Origin: Pelecanus crispus
Taxonomy: Eukaryota; Chordata; Aves; Pelecaniformes; Pelecanidae
DNA length: 64,000 bases
Reading direction: 5' to 3'
Assembly: GCF_030463565.1 (NCBI RefSeq)
Contig: NC_134643.1
Coordinates: 76,877,721-76,941,720, forward strand
Part shown: positions 57,701 through 64,000 of the stretch, piece after piece
How positions within the stretch are numbered: position 1 is the stretch's first letter
Layout of the letters: the number at the start of each line of letters is the position of its first letter
Made by a program: the position numbers and the translations under genes
The notes under the pieces: generated by a model
What the model was told of the DNA's origin: nothing
The model's input: the letters and a program-made list of their open reading frames with translations, nothing else
Database searches by the model: none

Positions 57701-60700
57701 GTCTTTAGGTTTTAAATGTGACTTGTTTACCTTGGACAAGAGAGTGAAGCTTGAAGAAAGGTCCCGAGACTTGGCTGAAGAAAATTTGAAAAAGGAGATC
57801 ACAAATGCTCTGAAGATGTTAGAGGTTAGTATTGGCCAAGGCTGGTAGGGTAGATGGGATGAATGATTGTGAAAGCGTCTCTCTTAATATGGCTATTTTG
57901 TAGATGGGTGTGTGCCTGCAATACATTATAAGCAAATCTGAACAAAGTTCCTAAGTGATGCAGTTGAAATACGAGAGACTTAGCATTTGGGGGGTAACCT
58001 TCATCTGAGTATACTGTGCACTCAGGCAGCAGGGAATTTTTCTATTGCACAAACATCTGGCAAGAACCCCTGTCTTCAGCTGATTTTATGCTAGGTAAAG
58101 AGAAGTCTCTGCCCACTGGAGGTCTGTATCAAGTTACATTGAGGATGTTGGATGCTGACCTTTTGACTGTGTGGGCATGAACACACCCCCTCAGTGTCAT
58201 CAGTTGGGTTCACCCTTCTTTCTCTACTAATAGCTCACACTGTTTTTCTTACCCATATGCCTCTTAGGCTTTAGTTCCTTTGTGTGAAGAAGATAACCAA
58301 GCGCAGGAGATTATTAAGAAGTTGCAGAAAAGCTTGCAGTTCCTCAGCCAGTATGCAGCCCGAGTCGCCAGTAAAGCAGAGATGTTGGGAGCTATTAATC
58401 AGGTAACTTTTTCCATGTAAACATATTCTGTACAAAGTTAAAAGCTTCTAGATGTAAAGGGATAGCAGTGTCTGTTTGCTAGGCTTCTGATTCCAGAATT
58501 AGATTTGGGAATCTCGTGCATGTAATGCAGACTGACCAGTACAGCTTAGTCCTGGCTTTCTCTTCTCACATCACTGTTTGTGGGGTTATAAGGAATCCCA
58601 GGCGCTGTGAGAGCAGCTATGTTGCACCAGCATTGTGCAAAATCACACAACAGAAATATGGTTCTGATTTAAAACAAACAAACAAAAAACCCAAACAAAA
58701 ACCCAGAGAAAACTTTGCATCAGAGGAACCTATACAGTAGAGAGCACGAGAATGCAATGTGGTAACAATAGTCTTAATGCTCTAATGGTAATTCTGTGCC
58801 TTATGGAAAGGGCAGCTAATAAGTTAAATCTATGGAAAACTACAGAGACCTGCTCAAATGTTATGTGTAATTGTGTATAATGCCAAAGAACAGCATGAAA
58901 ATATGACTTGGCAATACCAGCAAATGCGTGGTGGCAGCTGAGACTGTAGATCAGAGAAAGAGATGAGGAGGAGTTGTAAGGGCTCAGAAAATGAAGACTA
59001 ATTTATTTTAGGATAAGAGTAATCACTGGAGAAGCGAGACCTGTGTAACTTGGGCATGTGTTGAGAGACAGGTTGTAGTGAAACTCTGAAAGGGTGGACA
59101 AAAATGAGAGGATGTTGCATCATGGTGATACAAGATAAGAGTAGACGGTTACGAGGAAAAAAAGTCTTAAACACTAAACATGAATGCAGTTCCTCAGAGC
59201 CACTTCTTTTTCCTACTGCTGTTGCACTTGCTCTGTTAGGAGAGCCGTGTCAGCAAGGCTGTGGAAGTAATGATTCAACATGTGGAAAACCTGAAGCGCA
59301 TGTACGCAAAAGAACATGCGGAACTTGAGGAGCTGAAACAGGTCCTGCTCCAGAATGAGAGATCCTTTAGTTCTCTTGGAGATCGAGGTAAAGCTGCTTC
59401 GTCTTTCCTCTTTCTAGCACCTGCCAGATAGACCCTTATCCAGTTGAAGCTTAACATATTAGGTGGAGGGGTTATATGACTGTTATATCTCCTTTCCTAA
59501 AAATAGAGGAAAAAATAGCAATTTACTGACAGTATTAGAAACAACTCTCTGAAATTAGACTTGTATGTAAACTGTCATGAATCTCAGGGTGGGGGGAAAA
59601 TATTGCAAGTATGCAGTAATGTTCTAGCTTTTAGAAAAGTGCATTGCATGTGGTGGTGATAATCTTATGCCTTGTGAGCAGTAAACTTGTGTGCTTGCTC
59701 ACACTGGAGTATTCCCAGCAGCTATTTCTAGGTAGCTGAGCTTTGACTGCTCCCTACAGATGCTTCCTGATCTTTTCTAAACACAAATTACAGACTCCTT
59801 AAGTGCTCTGAATTTCCCCATCTAAGCAGCCAGTACAGCGGTCAGGTTTTCAGATTGCACTGTGCACTTGTGGCTTTGCCAGAGAAGGATTAAATTCTTC
59901 TGAGAAATAGAGCATGTAGTTTTAAAAAACAGAAAGAGCAGTCTTGCACACAGGTAAAATCCTTGCAGGAGCCTTCTGAATCATGGGCTATTCCTTCCTG
60001 ACTGTGTAAGACCATCTTGTAACAGGACATTGCCTTGATAATAGAATACATTTAATCATAGAAACAGAAATTGATGCTTGTAGATATTGTATAATGTGTG
60101 AATATTATGAACTTATATAATGAAATAGAAAGCTTTTTCCTGAAATCTCATTTCTGCTTTCTGAGAGTACTCTGATACACCTAAACAGATACTGCAAAAA
60201 GTCAGACCTTTAGTTGCAAATAAAGCTCACTGCATTCCTGTAAGCCTTTCTGGTGTTTGATCTCTTTACAGATGAACCTACGAATAAAAAGCTACCACAT
60301 TCTTTTAACTTTAAGGTAATGGCTGTTACAGCTTAACATGAAATTTCAAGTGTGTTTTTAAGTGTGCTACGTGTGTTTCTTTGCCTTGTCATGCACCGGT
60401 GCTCTGCTACATGCTTGACTTGGTAATTTTCTGGCTCAAATATGGGCTGATGTCATCAAACATGAGGATATATTTTTTCAGTCACCCCCACCAACCTGAG
60501 GGAACTCCATGTGGTCCCACTTAGAAGATGAAGTGTTCGCAGAAGCTGAAATGGCTGTGCTCTCATGCAGTGGTTAAGAAATGTTGTTCATGTATGGTTC
60601 TCTCATTGGGTTTACAGAAGAAGGGTTTAGCACAGAGATATGAAAAAAATAAGTGGGAGGAATTCAAACTGACTGCAGGAATTCCTGTGAGCACCATTAG

Positions 60701-63033
60701 GAGAATTTAGATGCCTTCAATTTCGGTATTTTGCTGGAAGCTGTGTAGCCAGTCTCACTTCAGGTGCTTAGGGGGGAAAAAGTTAATGTGGAAAGATGCT
60801 GCTTTAAAGAATATGGTTTGGGCTGTGCTTATAATTTGATTTGTGTGTCACTTCAAGCTAAGTATCAACATCTATTTTTATTACGACAGTTTGTATAAAA
60901 ATAGATGGTATTTTATGTGATCAGTGAGTAATCCAGTCATTACTTGATAGAGTCAGTAATGCCTCTTATTTGTATAGCCATCATCATCCCTACGAAGAGT
61001 TAGCATTGCAACATTGCCTAGGAGTGCTGGAAATGCAGGTATTGGGTTGCCGCTGGTAAGTAAGGGTTTCCAGACGGTGAGGCGCTTTACCTTCTCAAAA
61101 CTGGCTGGGCTGAAGGGCAAAAATGCCGATGCAGCGAGGCTGTCAACCTTCTTTTCTAGGCCCAGTTCCATGAACCTGATGGAGAGGAACGGAGTGACAA
61201 GCTCAACAGGAGATCAAGCAGTTGGTAAAGTTACTTGGGCTTGTCTTTGAACGGGGTTAAATAGTTTTCAACTCTAACTGTGCCTGTATTAAGCAGCTTA
61301 CCTCCGTATATATCTTGAGGTATAATAATGTTTAGGCTACACCTTTCACATTAGTTTTACATGTCTCAATAGGAAATGAGCCTTTGTGACTAAATGTTAC
61401 AGGTCATCTTTTTAATTATTTTTTTTATGAAGGGTTGAGAGTTTTAAAAAATTACCTTGACTTTCTTGCTTTAGAACTAAAATAGGAGATCTAGGCATCT
61501 GGCACTGATGGATCTGGGGTTTTTTTGGTGGTGGGGTTTTTCTTCTGGTGGTTGGGTTTTCTGGGGTTTTTTTCTTTTTTTAAAAAAGAATCCTAACTTA
61601 AGGCAACTAATTTTGAAATCTATTTGCCTAAGGCCTACCTAAATGAGTAGGCTGCTGCCGAATTTCTAGCTTTCTGCTATATATCTGGTGGGGGAAATTA
61701 AGTCAAATTTCTTTAAAATATGACAGGGGACGACTGGGAGCAAAGCAAAATGAGAAGCGTCCTTCACTACAGCGGTTCATTAGCACGTATTCCTGGGCAG
61801 AGTATGAAGACGAACATGCTGAAACAAAGTAAGTTCAACAGCAACCGCCGCCAAGGTGTGTGTGCAGGGTTGGTTGGTTTGGTTTTTGGTGGACAGTTAA
61901 GAGTTCACCACCTGCTCAGGGCTATAAAGTGAAGCTATTGTGAGCTCTGTCAAATTCAATGCTTGATGGAAAAACTTTGGAACTGTTGATGCTTGCTTAC
62001 AGGAACGAGCAGTCAGAATCGCCTGCTGAAGTACAAGAAGAACCATCAAGGAAGGAAAGCGTATCTGAAAAAGGAAAATATTCATCAAAATGGAACCTAG
62101 AGTCAGCGTAAGTTGTCTTATGTCATTGTGAGGTAAAGCAATGTTTGGGTGGTAGACATGGGAAGAGGAAGCAAAGCTGTAACATTGGTTTGGTCATTAA
62201 TGCTGGCTTCTTAAACAAACCAACTGGGAATGAGTAGTCTTGGGTGCCAGAGACTCACCGCAGCAGGGATTCATTACTAATCCTAAATGGTGAGGTAAAG
62301 AGGGGCCTCATGCTATGATCCCACCTCTCTTGGTTACTTTCTGGCAGCTGTTATAGCTAGGCTACTAGGTCATGCTAACAGGTACTCCTGTAAAAATGAT
62401 CAAAGGTTTTGAGGCCTGTGCAAAACTTTTTTTTTTTTTCTTAAAACTTTCTTCATGAGCTGCAAGGCAGCTTTTGTGAATCCATCTTCAGAAAGATGGT
62501 GGGGTACAGGGAGCATGGGTGCCTGAACTGGGCACATGGGTCATGTCAGTCACCTAAATAGCTTATTGAGAACTGGCTTACCAAAGGCTGCATTTTAAAC
62601 CCAGAACATAAGCTACTGTGGTACATGGCTCCCAATACAGCAACAACCTTGTCACTTTTGATAGTTAAGGATCTGTATGTCTGCTGGTGGGGTCTGGTTT
62701 GCTTTAGGGTTTTTTGGGGTGGTGTGGGAAGAGGGCTTCCAAGTTTTGAAGAAAAACTGAACCACTCTATGACTTACTCTTCTGTGCAGGTGCAAATTAC
62801 TGTCATCGTGGGCATCCCATTTCAAGACTTCCTTTTCCAATGCTAACAAAACTCTCTGGGTTTCTGTTTCCATCCTGGTACTGCTTGCTGCTCTTACAAG
62901 CTTCCTCACTGGGCTGTCTCTTCAAAGACCAGCAGACGCAGCACCTGTAGGAACCGGGGACTCCTGGACTTCACTACAGCAACTGTTGTGGCCATATACA
63001 GGACTTCAACACAATGGACCGCCCCCAGTATAA
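24108..63033 (+). CDS. IRAG2: IRAG2 (LRMP/Jaw1), IP3-receptor-associated KASH protein, 38 coding exons
   Basis: IRAG2 is a tail-anchored ER and outer-nuclear-membrane protein that binds IP3 receptors and, through a KASH tail, SUN proteins; it also tunes HCN4 channels. The phase-consistent model from ATG 24108 gives 1,416 residues (1,383 if the 99-nt exon at 54505 is skipped). Order: N-terminal serine-rich block (1-198); KASH5-like EF-hand pair (about 199-296); coiled coil (345-545, 580-805); disordered acidic linker (806-1063); IRAG/MRVI1 domain (about 1064-1335) with RRVS at 1225-1228; membrane segment (about 1357-1378); luminal KASH tail ending GPPPV. Sister family IRAG1 has the same order of blocks in its C-terminal half. 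The curated human protein is, as I recall, only about 555 residues, so this is a long form. The start and exons 14, 21 and 25 are the least certain points. Confidence 0.93.
25008..25076. repeat. T/G-rich low-complexity tract
   Basis: Alternating GGG and long T runs (TGGGTTTTTTG-like words) in the intron after IRAG2 coding exon 1. Similar tracts are at 21364-21390, 21647-21693, 22636-22678, 40853-40928, 46556-46584, 61514-61581, 62684-62727 and 63117-63170. Confidence 0.85.
25505..25615 (+). CDS. IRAG2: IRAG2 coding exon 2 (first EF-hand half)
   Basis: Acceptor attattctttgtag, donor gtttgcca. It reads (G)[19 protein letters not shown] and [14 protein letters not shown](G). KASH5 has LLNSTFEACDP..TG at the same place. 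The EF loop continues into the next exon (D-I-E-H-T-G-K-V-A-V). Loop positions 3, 5 and 12 lack the usual acidic residues, so calcium binding is doubtful. Confidence 0.9.
26363..26543 (+). CDS. IRAG2: IRAG2 coding exon 3 (second EF-hand)
   Basis: Acceptor tatctgttttag, donor gtaatagc. It reads (G)[18 protein letters not shown], then [18 protein letters not shown] and [15 protein letters not shown]5 has the same layout (VAVAQVLAYL, SLDPNGE, VVMRDWIAAC). The second loop [12 protein letters not shown] keeps acidic residues at loop positions 1, 3 and 12. Confidence 0.95.
26764..26840 (+). CDS. IRAG2: IRAG2 coding exon 4
   Basis: Acceptor cctggtttcag, donor gtgcagac. It reads (W)[19 protein letters not shown] and HRNTSE, an acidic linker after the EF-hand pair. 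Phases 2 in, 1 out, matching both neighbours. Confidence 0.9.
26920..26998 (+). CDS. IRAG2: IRAG2 coding exon 5
   Basis: Acceptor cacctctttcag, donor gtaagtcc. It reads (A)[18 protein letters not shown] and GEVSKGD(M). A Gly-Ser-Leu-Glu-Ala-Phe-Gly motif before the coiled coil also occurs in KASH5-like proteins. Confidence 0.9.
27970..28128 (+). CDS. IRAG2: IRAG2 coding exon 6 (coiled coil start)
   Basis: Acceptor gttactggaacag, donor gtgggaga. It reads [20 protein letters not shown] and [20 protein letters not shown] with regular heptads. The DLQxNNRKLQExNxKL stretch is shared with KASH5 and marks the start of the coiled coil. Confidence 0.95.
29312..29429 (+). CDS. IRAG2: IRAG2 coding exon 7 (coiled coil)
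   Basis: Acceptor ccccccacgcag, donor gtaggtgc; (S)[18 protein letters not shown] then [20 protein letters not shown]. Heptad-like Leu/Ile spacing and high charge. Ends in phase 0. Confidence 0.92.
30859..30909 (+). CDS. IRAG2: IRAG2 coding exon 8 (51 nt, coiled coil)
   Basis: Acceptor aacctgatcag, donor gtaaaata; 17 codons [17 protein letters not shown], phase 0 at both ends. It continues the heptads of its neighbours. Confidence 0.9.
31926..32003 (+). CDS. IRAG2: IRAG2 coding exon 9 (coiled coil)
   Basis: Acceptor ctgtccttttcag, donor gtaagcat; [20 protein letters not shown] then NTAELQ. Phase 0 at both ends. Confidence 0.9.
32552..32608 (+). CDS. IRAG2: IRAG2 coding exon 10 (alternative donors)
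   Basis: Acceptor tttcatttag; [19 protein letters not shown] to donor gttagttg. A stronger donor (gtgagtaa at 32582) lies inside the exon and would remove 9 codons in frame, so both forms may occur. The longer form joins smoothly to KEQDIKELK. Confidence 0.85.
34681..34740 (+). CDS. IRAG2: IRAG2 coding exon 11 (coiled coil)
   Basis: Acceptor acaatctctgcag, donor gtatggca; 20 codons [20 protein letters not shown], phase 0 at both ends. Confidence 0.92.
34850..34914 (+). CDS. IRAG2: IRAG2 coding exon 12 (coiled coil)
   Basis: Acceptor attatgttttag, donor gtgagtat; [20 protein letters not shown] then I(S). Ends in phase 2. Confidence 0.92.
35004..35103 (+). CDS. IRAG2: IRAG2 coding exon 13
   Basis: Acceptor tgcttcttttag only 89 nt after the previous donor, donor gtatgact; (S)[18 protein letters not shown] then [16 protein letters not shown] Pro/Gly-containing break in the coiled coil. 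Confidence 0.9.
36708..36848 (+). CDS. IRAG2: IRAG2 coding exon 14 (acceptor uncertain)
   Basis: Reads [20 protein letters not shown], then [20 protein letters not shown] to MQNL, donor gtcagtgg. The phase-0 acceptor tcaaaataag lacks a pyrimidine tract; a second AG 4 nt downstream would break the phase. The [18 protein letters not shown] block is characteristic of IRAG2. The 5' edge may shift by a few nucleotides. Confidence 0.82.
37127..37228 (+). CDS. IRAG2: IRAG2 coding exon 15
   Basis: Acceptor ttctcctccccag, donor gtaagtga; [20 protein letters not shown] then [14 protein letters not shown]. Phase 0 at both ends. Helical and acidic, leading into the second coiled-coil tract. Confidence 0.93.
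40662..40825 (+). CDS. IRAG2: IRAG2 coding exon 16 (second coiled coil)
   Basis: Acceptor aaactccccag, donor gtaccccT-type (gtaccc); [40 protein letters not shown] and [14 protein letters not shown](R). Long regular heptads. Ends in phase 2. Confidence 0.93.
41806..41824. repeat. (TA)n microsatellite
   Basis: A short pure TA run in the IRAG2 intron before coding exon 17. Confidence 0.9.
42448..42562 (+). CDS. IRAG2: IRAG2 coding exon 17 (coiled coil)
   Basis: Acceptor caccctgcag, donor gtaaggga; (R)[18 protein letters not shown] then [20 protein letters not shown]. Phase 0 out. Confidence 0.94.
42981..43143 (+). CDS. IRAG2: IRAG2 coding exon 18 (coiled coil)
   Basis: Acceptor ttttgtgcttag, donor gtgagtaa; [40 protein letters not shown] and [14 protein letters not shown]. 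Ends in phase 1. This is the last clear heptad block before the linker. Confidence 0.94.
44274..44430. repeat. A/C-rich low-complexity block
   Basis: About 150 bp made almost only of A and C (AAAACCCC, AAACAAAC-type words) in the intron after coding exon 18. Its reverse strand equals the T/G tracts seen elsewhere in the gene. The long open frame across it on the minus strand is only Phe, Gly, Val and Leu low complexity. Confidence 0.9.
46447..46502 (+). CDS. IRAG2: IRAG2 coding exon 19
   Basis: Two AGs are possible. Only the second (gtgctgtgcag) keeps frame with the phase-1 exon before it and gives (K)[18 protein letters not shown]; the first, 12 nt upstream, would run into a stop. Donor gtaagtgt, phase 0 out. 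Confidence 0.85.
47471..47576 (+). CDS. IRAG2: IRAG2 coding exon 20
   Basis: Acceptor tttttcaattag, donor gtaagacc; [20 protein letters not shown] then [15 protein letters not shown] plus G. Phase 1 out. Start of the poorly conserved linker. Confidence 0.87.
49726..49769 (+). CDS. IRAG2: IRAG2 coding exon 21 (5' edge uncertain)
   Basis: Acceptor actatactgatgcag, donor gtgagtgc; (D)[14 protein letters not shown]. An alternative acceptor at 49593 (ggctatacag) also keeps frame and would add 44 residues. I prefer the short form because the extra part ([20 protein letters not shown]) does not resemble the linker. Confidence 0.65.
53257..53303 (+). CDS. IRAG2: IRAG2 coding exon 22
   Basis: Acceptor ctttccattaag, donor gtcaggct; [15 protein letters not shown]. 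Phase 0 in, 2 out, joining the next exon only 83 nt away. Confidence 0.8.
53387..53451 (+). CDS. IRAG2: IRAG2 coding exon 23
   Basis: Acceptor ttattttggcag, donor gtaagcca; (S)[18 protein letters not shown] then PVT. Ser/Thr-rich linker. Confidence 0.83.
53573..53689 (+). CDS. IRAG2: IRAG2 coding exon 24
   Basis: Acceptor tgaatttatag, donor gtacagta; (G)[18 protein letters not shown] then [20 protein letters not shown]. Phase 1 at both ends, 117 nt, so skipping it would keep the frame. Confidence 0.82.
54505..54603 (+). CDS. IRAG2: IRAG2 candidate cassette exon 25
   Basis: Acceptor tatgtggtctag; (G)[18 protein letters not shown] then [14 protein letters not shown]. The only in-phase donor is the weak gtagaaag after CTGA. 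The segment is 99 nt and phase 1 on both sides, so including or skipping it keeps the frame. It reads on to a stop if the donor is not used. Confidence 0.45.
55851..55933 (+). CDS. IRAG2: IRAG2 coding exon 26
   Basis: Acceptor tgtttctccccag, donor gtaagagt; [20 protein letters not shown] then NVLKQDP. Phase 1 in, 0 out. Confidence 0.86.
56073..56145 (+). CDS. IRAG2: IRAG2 coding exon 27
   Basis: Acceptor atatgcctttag, donor gtaagagg; [20 protein letters not shown] then PSRK. Charged linker. Confidence 0.86.
56262..56273. repeat. Poly(G) run (12 nt)
   Basis: Twelve consecutive G in the intron after IRAG2 coding exon 27. Such runs are prone to length error in sequencing. Confidence 0.9.
56947..57001 (+). 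CDS. IRAG2: IRAG2 coding exon 28
   Basis: Acceptor ctctcttctcag, donor gtaagtgt; (G)[17 protein letters not shown](P). Phase 1 in, 2 out. Confidence 0.87.
57088..57115 (+). CDS. IRAG2: IRAG2 coding exon 29 (28-nt micro-exon)
   Basis: Acceptor cttgtcctacag, donor gtaagtct; (P)DSANEKEVE. Only 28 nt, but both splice sites are strong and it is needed to bring phase 2 back to phase 0 for the next exon. Confidence 0.85.
57684..57824 (+). CDS. IRAG2: IRAG2 coding exon 30 (IRAG/MRVI1 domain start)
   Basis: Acceptor tcccacaacag, donor gttagtat; [40 protein letters not shown] then NALKMLE. IRAG1 has [20 protein letters not shown] and ERERNLTEENTEKELENF here, which places the gene firmly in this family. 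Confidence 0.96.
58268..58402 (+). CDS. IRAG2: IRAG2 coding exon 31 (IRAG domain)
   Basis: Acceptor atgcctcttag, donor gtaacttt; [40 protein letters not shown] then GAINQ. IRAG1 has LAARLSSRAEMVGAVRQ at the same point. Confidence 0.96.
59240..59387 (+). CDS. IRAG2: IRAG2 coding exon 32 (IRAG domain)
   Basis: Acceptor gctctgttag, donor gtaaagct; [40 protein letters not shown] then [13 protein letters not shown]1 has [20 protein letters not shown]. Coiled-coil like. Confidence 0.96.
60272..60315 (+). CDS. IRAG2: IRAG2 coding exon 33
   Basis: Acceptor gatctctttacag, donor gtaatggc; (D)[14 protein letters not shown]. Phase 1 in, 0 out. Confidence 0.9.
60978..61055 (+). CDS. IRAG2: IRAG2 coding exon 34 (RRVS kinase site)
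   Basis: Acceptor atttgtatag; [20 protein letters not shown] then GIGLPL. The strong donor gtaagtaa at 61056 gives phase 0, as the next exon requires; an earlier GT at 61039 does not. RRVS fits the basophilic PKA/PKG consensus and lines up with RRRVSVA in IRAG1, a PKG substrate. Confidence 0.9.
61160..61224 (+). CDS. IRAG2: IRAG2 coding exon 35
   Basis: Acceptor cttcttttctag, donor gtaaagtt; [20 protein letters not shown] then S(W). The other open frame here ([11 protein letters not shown]...) does not fit the phases of either neighbour. Confidence 0.88.
61514..61581. repeat. T/G-rich low-complexity tract with four G runs
   Basis: GGGG and GGG blocks separated by T-rich spacers of up to about 20 nt, in the intron before IRAG2 coding exon 36. 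The spacers are too long for a classic G-quadruplex. Confidence 0.8.
61727..61828 (+). CDS. IRAG2: IRAG2 coding exon 36
   Basis: Acceptor aaatatgacag, donor gtaagttc; (W)[18 protein letters not shown] then [15 protein letters not shown](K). The splice restores SSSWGR, and RRSSS and KRPS are further basophilic kinase-like sites. Confidence 0.9.
62003..62107 (+). CDS. IRAG2: IRAG2 coding exon 37
   Basis: Acceptor cttgcttacag, donor gtaagttg; [20 protein letters not shown] then [14 protein letters not shown](A). Acidic/serine-rich stalk before the membrane segment. Confidence 0.92.
62790..63033 (+). CDS. IRAG2: IRAG2 terminal coding exon: tail anchor and KASH motif
   Basis: Acceptor cttctgtgcag; (A)[18 protein letters not shown], then the hydrophobic segment [21 protein letters not shown] luminal tail of about 36 residues follows, with [27 protein letters not shown] and TAA at 63031-63033. 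The PPPX end is the KASH signature that fits the SUN-domain pocket; IRAG2/Jaw1 has been shown to be a KASH protein. Confidence 0.97.
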
Positions 63034-63500
63034 CAAAGGTTCTGACTTTTGTAGTTATATTTCCAGGTTCTGGATGACAGTATGAGAAGCTGAGATAGTA
63101 TATTTAAGGTTACATGTTTTGGATTGTTTTGTTGGGTTGTGGGTGTTTTTTGGGGACATTTTTTTTTTTTAAAGTGTGACTTGAAATTGAAAAATAATTC
63201 CCACCCCCACTCCCCGCCCCCTTCTGACAAAAGTCATCTTTACAAGTACCTAAAAGGGTCTTGGTTCCATTCAAGTTTACAATAAAACAATAATTTTTGA
63301 ACATAGCTATAACAATAAATATGACTAAGTGGTCTAGCCACAAGACAATAAAGAATTTATTTTTGCTGTAACAGAAATAGAACATTTGCATTTTAGTTAT
63401 TGAAGGTGTTCCAATGATTTGAATAGAAAAGGATTCAAGACTTGAAGTGTAACTTTATTGAAAGCTTTTGATAATAAAGTTTTAAAGGAAAGCATGCAGT
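63034..63500 (+). other. IRAG2: IRAG2 3' UTR with several poly(A) signals
   Basis: After the stop there are AATAAA hexamers at 63281-63286, 63314-63319, 63347-63352 and 63473-63478. The first three suggest a 3' UTR of roughly 270-340 nt; use of the fourth would run it into the DNAI7 coding exon. Confidence 0.6.
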
Positions 63501-63502
63501 AT
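63356..63502 (-). other. DNAI7: DNAI7 3' UTR with candidate poly(A) signals
   Basis: Minus-strand AATAAA hexamers are at 63459-63454 and 63361-63356. Use of the first gives a very short 3' UTR of about 70 nt; use of the second overlaps the IRAG2 3' end. Confidence 0.5.
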
Positions 63503-63784
63503 CTAAGAGTATGTTAAAACTCTTGTAGCAAGCAGTAGCTGATATACAACATCAATAAACAAGAAGCTAGCGGTTTCCACTTTATCAATTGCTTCTTTGC
63601 TGGCAGAGTCCTTAAGCATATGGTAGAGTGTGGAGTGAAATTCAGAATTTTCTTCTAGCTCTTCTGAAAAAGCTTCACTGGTTTCAGTGATCTTAAGCTT
63701 TTGTGCTTTCTGACCATTAAACATGTAAAGAGACCAGTCTTTGTGAGACCTTCTGACAGAATCTGTTTTAACATGCTCACTTAC
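63503..63784 (-). CDS. DNAI7: DNAI7 (CASC1), last coding exon
   Basis: DNAI7 (also CASC1/CFAP94) is an axonemal dynein-associated protein of motile cilia. On the minus strand acceptor ttcctgcaatag is followed by an open exon: VSEHVKTDSVRRSHKDWSLY, then MFNGQKAQKLKITETSEAFS, EFHSTLYHMLKDSASKEAID and FLFIDVVYQLLLATRVLTYS, stop TAG at 63505-63503. The FLFIDxVYQLLLATRVLTYS end is what I recall for this family, and in human CASC1 is likewise the convergent neighbour of IRAG2. The rest of the gene lies beyond the window. Confidence 0.85.
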   Translation of the reverse strand, partial: VSEHVKTDSVRRSHKDWSLYMFNGQKAQKLKITETSEAFSEELEENSEFHSTLYHMLKDSASKEAIDKVETASFLFIDVVYQLLLATRVLTYS

Positions 63785-64000
63785 CTATTGCAGGAAAAAA
63801 AAAAATGCTGTAAGATGAAGCCCATGACACTGACAGAGTATAAATTCTAATATGAAATTCTAAATTCTAGTATACTCATGAGTGTAATGCAGAAACAAGA
63901 GAGTGGGAGAGTTTCTCAAGATTTCAACAGTGTGGTATGTTCTGTATCTACAGCCACAATGGGGAGTATTTTTCTGTCTCTCTGGGAGAAGTTTTAACCA

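Overview
The window reads as nuclear DNA of a bird. Long AT-rich introns with GT-AG junctions separate short coding exons. The two clear repeats are CR1 LINE fragments, one of them with the avian 3' tail of the ATTCTATGAT type. Many T/G-rich tracts (GGG plus T runs) occur, of a sort I associate with songbird introns; this last point is a weak guess. No bacterial, plasmid or phage features are present.

Four protein-coding genes can be assembled exon by exon, each with matching splice phases. (1) The last four coding exons of GYS2, liver glycogen synthase, on + (615-5463), ending in the regulatory phospho-tail. (2) A complete SPX (spexin) gene on - (15605-9838). Its six small coding exons give a 117-residue prohormone that contains NWTPQAMLYLKGAQ followed by the GRR amidation signal. 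GYS2 and SPX lie tail to tail, as in human. (3) IRAG2 (LRMP, Jaw1) on + (24108-63033), 38 coding exons in my model and about 1,380-1,416 residues. The protein has a novel-looking N-terminal block, a KASH5-like EF-hand pair, two coiled-coil tracts, an IRAG/MRVI1 domain with an RRVS kinase site, one C-terminal membrane segment and a KASH tail ending PPPV. (4) The last coding exon of DNAI7 (CASC1) on - (63784-63503), tail to tail with IRAG2. Its poly(A) signals interleave with those of IRAG2.

Layout: 1-5.7 kb GYS2 3' half (CR1 in its last intron); 5.7-9.4 kb intergenic; 9.4-15.7 kb SPX; 15.7-23.2 kb intergenic or 5' flank of IRAG2, with an antisense CR1 reverse-transcriptase fragment at 19.8-20.3 kb; 23.2-63.4 kb IRAG2; 63.4 kb to the end DNAI7. 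The SPX-IRAG2 neighbourhood differs from human, where the GYS2/SPX pair and the IRAG2/DNAI7 pair are several Mb apart on 12p12.1. A rearrangement junction therefore lies between about 15.7 and 23 kb.

The genes do not form a pathway. GYS2 makes hepatic glycogen. SPX encodes a peptide hormone acting on galanin receptors 2 and 3 and linked to feeding and energy balance. IRAG2 is an ER/outer-nuclear-envelope protein that binds IP3 receptors and SUN proteins. DNAI7 belongs to axonemal dynein. The most interesting item is the long IRAG2 form, whose domain order (EF-hand pair, coiled coil, KASH) copies that of the dynein adaptor KASH5.
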